A model generated the notes under the pieces. That model was not told the DNA's origin and did not search any database. It saw only the letters and a program-made list of their open reading frames with translations. Source: Nitriliruptoraceae bacterium (GTDB lineage Bacteria > Actinomycetota > Nitriliruptoria > Nitriliruptorales > Nitriliruptoraceae). From it: a DNA stretch of 11,810 nucleotides. Both the position numbers and the translations under genes were made by a program. The stretch spans positions 1 through 11,810 of the forward strand of contig SKTN01000043.1 in assembly GCA_007117945.1 (NCBI GenBank), given 5' to 3'. The stretch's first letter is position 1. Each line of letters starts with the position of its first letter. Shown here piece after piece: positions 8,956 through 11,810 of the stretch.

Positions 8956-9936
8956 TCAGCTCGCGTCGCGCTGCCCCGGATCGGCCGCCTGGTCGGGTGC
9001 GGGATCGTCGACCGCCGGGTCGTCGATGTCGCCGTCGCCCTCGCCGGCGGCCCCCTCGCGCACCGCGGGCTCCACGTCCACGGTCGGCTGCTCGAGCTCG
9101 GCCTCCACGTCCGCGGTCGGCTGCGGTTCCGCGTGCTCCGCAGGCTCCGCGTCCGGGGCCGCCTGCGCGCTGTCGGCCGGCTCGGCGTCCTGCTCGGACT
9201 GCGCTCCGGAAGGCCCCTGGCTCGCGAGCTGCCGCCGGATCGACTCCAGCACCCCGTTGACGAACCGCCCGGAGTCGTCGGTGGACATGCGCTTGGCGAG
9301 GCCGATGGCCTCGTCGAGCACCACCGCGGGCGGGGTCGGCTCGTACAGCAGCTCGTAGGTGGCCAGCCGCAGCACGTTGCGATCCACCACGGGCATCCGA
9401 GAGATGGCCCAGCGGCGCGCGAAGCTGGAGATCAGCGCCTCCACCTCGGTGCGGTGCTCCTCCACGCCCAGCACCAGGCTGCGCGTGAACCCGTCCAGGG
9501 GTGCCACCTCAGTGGCAGGGGCTGGATCGCTCCACCCGCTGGCGCCGACACCGGCCGGCTGGTCCGCTGCCGGGTCGTCGGACCACCGTTCGACCCGGCC
9601 GGGGACCCTCCTGCCGCTGCCCGGGCCCGCTGCCGGCAGTGCACCCGTGCCGCTGTCAGCGGGATCCGGGGCGCTGGCCGGCGACGTGTGCGGACCGGCA
9701 CCGGGGTCAGGCAGGACCGGCTCATCCCCGCTGAGGACGTCGCGTTCGTCGAGCAGCGCCCGGGCGGCAGGGTCGTCGTCGAGGCGTGAGAGGGTCACCG
9801 ACGGAGCGACCCCACGGATGTCTGCCTGGAACAGCACCCGCAGGGCGCGGTCGCGGGAGCGCGAGGGGTCGTCGGTGTCGGTCCGTCGGGCGGCGGCGGA
9901 GCGGCGTGCGGCGGCGGTGCGGCTCTGCCTGGCCAT
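8956..9936 (-). CDS. nusB: Transcription antitermination factor NusB with large low-complexity insertion and acidic tail
   Basis: NusB binds boxA RNA with NusE (S10) in rRNA antitermination. The all-helical NusB domain is split here. The N-terminal part is about residues 27-66 (SRDRALRVLFQADIRG, then LLDERD). The C-terminal part is about 146-237, with VDRNVLRLATYELLYEP (184-200), VVLDEAIGLAKRMS and RFVNGVLESIRR. Between them lies about 80 residues of Pro/Gly/Ala/Asp-rich sequence (67-145) with no recognisable fold. After residue 237 an 89-residue tail is rich in Asp, Glu, Ala and Pro. An Arg/Ala-rich stretch precedes the domain. The 326 residues are about twice the usual 140-160. The ATG shares its A with the efp stop (TGATG) and I see no SD before it, so coupling to efp is likely. 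The 3' end runs into a 41-bp tandem duplication. Confidence 0.92.
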   Translation of the reverse strand: MARQSRTAAARRSAAARRTDTDDPSRSRDRALRVLFQADIRGVAPSVTLSRLDDDPAARALLDERDVLSGDEPVLPDPGAGPHTSPASAPDPADSGTGALPAAGPGSGRRVPGRVERWSDDPAADQPAGVGASGWSDPAPATEVAPLDGFTRSLVLGVEEHRTEVEALISSFARRWAISRMPVVDRNVLRLATYELLYEPTPPAVVLDEAIGLAKRMSTDDSGRFVNGVLESIRRQLASQGPSGAQSEQDAEPADSAQAAPDAEPAEHAEPQPTADVEAELEQPTVDVEPAVREGAAGEGDGDIDDPAVDDPAPDQAADPGQRDAS

Positions 9937-10493
9937 CAGGCGCGGGAGATGTAGCTACCGGAGCGCGTATCCACCTTCACCTTCTCGCCGGGCTCGATGA
10001 ACAGCGGCACCTGGATCTCCTTGCCGGTCTCCAGGGTCGCCGGCTTCGTGGCGGAGGTGGCGGTGTTGCCCGCGAAGCCCGGATCGGTCTGGGTGATCTC
10101 GAGCTCCTTGGAGGCGGGCAGTTCGACGCCGAGGATCCGGCCCTCGTAGATCTGCACCGACAGCTCGTCACCCTCGAGGAGGTAGTCCGCCGCCTCGCCG
10201 ATCGCCTCCGCGGGCGCGATCGACTGGTCGTAGGTCGCCGTGTCCATCAGCACGAAGTCGGTGCCCTCGCGGTAGAGGAACTGCAGGGTCGTGCGGGTGA
10301 CGATGGCCTGGTCGACGTCCTCCCCGGCGCGGAAGGTGCGCTCGACGATCTTGCCCGTCTCGACCTCCTTGAGCTTGGTGCGGACCACCGCACCGCCCTT
10401 CCCGGGCTTGTGGTGGTTCCAGTCGACGACCTGCTGGAGCTTGCCGTCGAGCAGGAGCGTCATGCCGTTCTTGAGGTTGTTGGTCGAGACCAC
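9936..10493 (-). CDS. efp: Translation elongation factor P
   Basis: EF-P enters the ribosomal E site and relieves stalling at polyproline stretches. The 185 residues match the family. The N-terminal KOW-like domain carries the tip loop KPGKGGA, with the functional lysine at K32. Two OB-type domains follow: LYREGTDFVLMDTATYDQ (residues 73-90) in the middle domain, and the C-terminal signature region with PGFAGNTATSATKPATLETG, ending IEPGEKVKVDTRSGSYISRA. The start is GTG 10493, with GGAG 8 nt upstream. It follows pepQ after a 131-bp gap in which I see no clear promoter or terminator, and it overlaps nusB by one base. The loop reads PGKGG, where the motif reported for actinobacterial EF-P is PGKGP. 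No modification enzyme gene is visible in the window. Confidence 0.97.
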   Translation of the reverse strand: MVSTNNLKNGMTLLLDGKLQQVVDWNHHKPGKGGAVVRTKLKEVETGKIVERTFRAGEDVDQAIVTRTTLQFLYREGTDFVLMDTATYDQSIAPAEAIGEAADYLLEGDELSVQIYEGRILGVELPASKELEITQTDPGFAGNTATSATKPATLETGKEIQVPLFIEPGEKVKVDTRSGSYISRA

Positions 10494-10624
10494 AGTGGGG
10501 ACTCCAGGTCGGGGCCGTGCGGGTGGGCATCGGGGCCGTGGCGGCCGTGCGTCGGGGGCCTCGGCGGTGCGCTGGCGTGCATCCGTGACGGGACGGCTCG
10601 GACGTCATCGTCGGGTCCGTGGTG

Positions 10625-11728
10625 TCACAGGACCTGCAGCTCACGCGGCGTGTCGGTCAGGGCACGGGGCGGAGCCGGCGAGGTGACCACGAAGGTGTCC
10701 TCGATGCGGACGCCGCCGCGGCCCGGGAGGTAGATACCGGGTTCGACGGTCAGCGCCATGCCGTCCCGAAGGGTAGCAGCGGACCCACGGCCGACGGATG
10801 GGCCCTCGTGGATGCGTAGGCCGACACCGTGGCCCGTGCCGTGGAGGAAGGCGGCGCCGTAACCGGCGTCCGTGATCACCTGCCGGGCCGCGGCATCGAC
10901 CTGTCCGCCGGTCACACCGTCGGCGACGGCGGCGATACCGGCAGCCTGCGCCTGCCGCACCACCTCGTGGACGGCCGTGAGCTCATCGTCGAGGTGGCCG
11001 ATGGCCACGGTGCGGGTGTGGTCGGCGTGGTAGCCGTCCACCTCGGCGCCGCAGTCGATCGTGAGCAGGTCACCGGGCTGTAACCGGCGATCCGTCGGTT
11101 CGTGGTGGGGGATCGCCGCGTTGGGGCCACTGGCCACGATGGAGGGGAACGCCACCCCGTCGGCTCCGGCGTCGATGAAGGCACGCTCGAGGGTGATGGC
11201 GAGCTCACGCTCCGAGCGGTCGTGGACGACGACGTCATCGAACAGCCAGGCCAGCGTCTCCTGGGTGATCCGGCACGCCGCGGCCAGACGGGCGAGCTCG
11301 GCGTCGTCCTTGCACAGCCGTAGGGCCTCCACCACGCCCTTCGCATCCCCCACGCGCACACCGACGTCCTCCGCCCGCGCCGTGAGGTCGCGGCCCTGCT
11401 GCCAGGAGAGGTGCTCGGCTTCGACCAACAGGGACGCCGAGGGCGCCGCGGACAGGGTCGCGCCGAGGGGATCACGATCGAGGATGCGCTCCAGGTCCGG
11501 GCAGGAGCTCGCCGCACGCTCGTCGTAGCGGTGGTCGGTGATGAGGCGGTCGTCGGCCGCGTCGGCGGCGAGCAGCAGCTGACCGTTGGAGCCGGTGAAC
11601 CCGGTGAGGTACCGCACGTTGACGGGATCGGTGACCAGCAGGTGGGTGGCAGCACGGTCGGCGAGCACTGCGCGGGCCCGATCGCGACGCGCAGCGTGGT
11701 CGTGGGGTGCTCGGTGCTGTGTGGTCAC
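10625..11728 (-). CDS. pepQ: M24 family metallopeptidase (Xaa-Pro dipeptidase / aminopeptidase P-like)
   Basis: This cytosolic creatinase-fold peptidase is expected to cleave Xaa-Pro peptide bonds with two divalent metals. An N-terminal creatinase-like domain (about residues 10-130, with NVRYLTGFTGSNG at 37-49) precedes the pita-bread catalytic domain. All five metal ligands are visible: D225 in TIDCGA, D236 in YHADHTRT, H300 in HGTGHGVGL, E329 in VEPGIY and E343 in RIEDTF. I chose GTG 11728 (367 residues), which has AAGG 9 nt upstream and gives the usual length. A GTG at 11785 would add 19 Arg/Pro-rich residues but has no SD. The order pepQ-efp-nusB is shared with mycobacteria. Dipeptidase versus aminopeptidase specificity cannot be settled from sequence. 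Confidence 0.93.
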   Translation of the reverse strand: MTTQHRAPHDHAARRDRARAVLADRAATHLLVTDPVNVRYLTGFTGSNGQLLLAADAADDRLITDHRYDERAASSCPDLERILDRDPLGATLSAAPSASLLVEAEHLSWQQGRDLTARAEDVGVRVGDAKGVVEALRLCKDDAELARLAAACRITQETLAWLFDDVVVHDRSERELAITLERAFIDAGADGVAFPSIVASGPNAAIPHHEPTDRRLQPGDLLTIDCGAEVDGYHADHTRTVAIGHLDDELTAVHEVVRQAQAAGIAAVADGVTGGQVDAAARQVITDAGYGAAFLHGTGHGVGLRIHEGPSVGRGSAATLRDGMALTVEPGIYLPGRGGVRIEDTFVVTSPAPPRALTDTPRELQVL

Positions 11729-11810
11729 GTCGGCAGACCTTGGGCAGGGGTGGCTGGGTGGACGTCGGCGCGTGGTCCGCGCCACGGAAGCGTGCGTGTG
11801 CGTCGGCGCG

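Larger units (their letters stand above)
8889..8980. repeat. 41-bp tandem duplication spanning the nusB stop codon
   Basis: Two identical 41-bp copies occupy 8889-8929 and 8930-8970, and a third starts (ctgccccgga, 8971-8980) before diverging into nusB coding sequence. The second copy contains the real nusB stop at 8956-8958. The first copy repeats the last nusB codons and stop downstream of the gene, in a different frame. The exact identity of the two copies suggests a recent duplication. Confidence 0.95.

Noticed and set aside
10501..10545. Direct repeat tcggggccgtg in the pepQ-efp gap as an operator
   Set aside because: Only about 11 bp occurs twice in GC-rich sequence 21 bp apart, with no symmetry or link to a known regulator.
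11729..11785. Longer pepQ with GTG start at 11785
   Set aside because: No SD precedes it, the added 19 residues are Arg/Pro-rich and unlike the family, and GTG 11728 has an AAGG 9 nt upstream.
11729..11810. A further gene or promoter upstream of pepQ
   Set aside because: The 82 bases show no frame with family similarity and no clear -10/-35 pair. The neighbouring gene must lie beyond the right edge.

Overview
The window is one compact, entirely minus-strand block of core metabolic genes from a very GC-rich bacterium, almost certainly an actinobacterium. Reading in the direction of transcription (right to left) the order is pepQ, efp, nusB, pyrR, two 16-codon mini-ORFs, pyrB, pyrC, carA, carB and pyrK, which runs off the left edge. 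The pepQ-efp-nusB order and the pyrR-pyrB-pyrC-carA-carB order are both familiar from Actinobacteria. A PyrK subunit implies a class 1B dihydroorotate dehydrogenase, whereas mycobacteria and streptomycetes use the quinone-linked class 2 enzyme. This points to a deeper-branching actinobacterial lineage (for example Nitriliruptoria-like); that placement is inference.

Right part (8956-11728): an M24 metallopeptidase (pepQ), translation elongation factor P (efp) and a NusB greatly enlarged by a low-complexity insertion and an acidic tail. efp and nusB overlap by one base. Middle (8657-8955): a non-coding stretch with a 41-bp tandem duplication that carries a hairpin twice, a possible extended -10 promoter, and an RNA hairpin that matches the PyrR-binding loop. 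The lower stem of that hairpin contains the pyrR Shine-Dalgarno sequence.

Left part (1-8656): the UMP biosynthesis operon. CarA/CarB make carbamoyl phosphate, PyrB makes carbamoyl aspartate, PyrC closes it to dihydroorotate, and PyrK passes electrons for its oxidation to orotate. PyrR is the UMP-responsive RNA-binding regulator. Neighbouring genes are joined by stop/start overlaps (ATGA, GTGA, TGATG) from pyrR through carB, so translation is probably coupled and control at the pyrR start could spread downstream.

The genes themselves are ordinary. The unusual signals are the SD-sequestering PyrR hairpin, a 47-bp tandem duplication between pyrR and pyrB that makes two back-to-back mini-ORFs with their own SDs and ATGA junctions, and a scatter of other short tandem duplications (30, 33 and 41 bp) that lengthen proteins or flank a stop codon. 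I found no mobile element, CRISPR array, tRNA or rRNA, and no convincing plus-strand gene.
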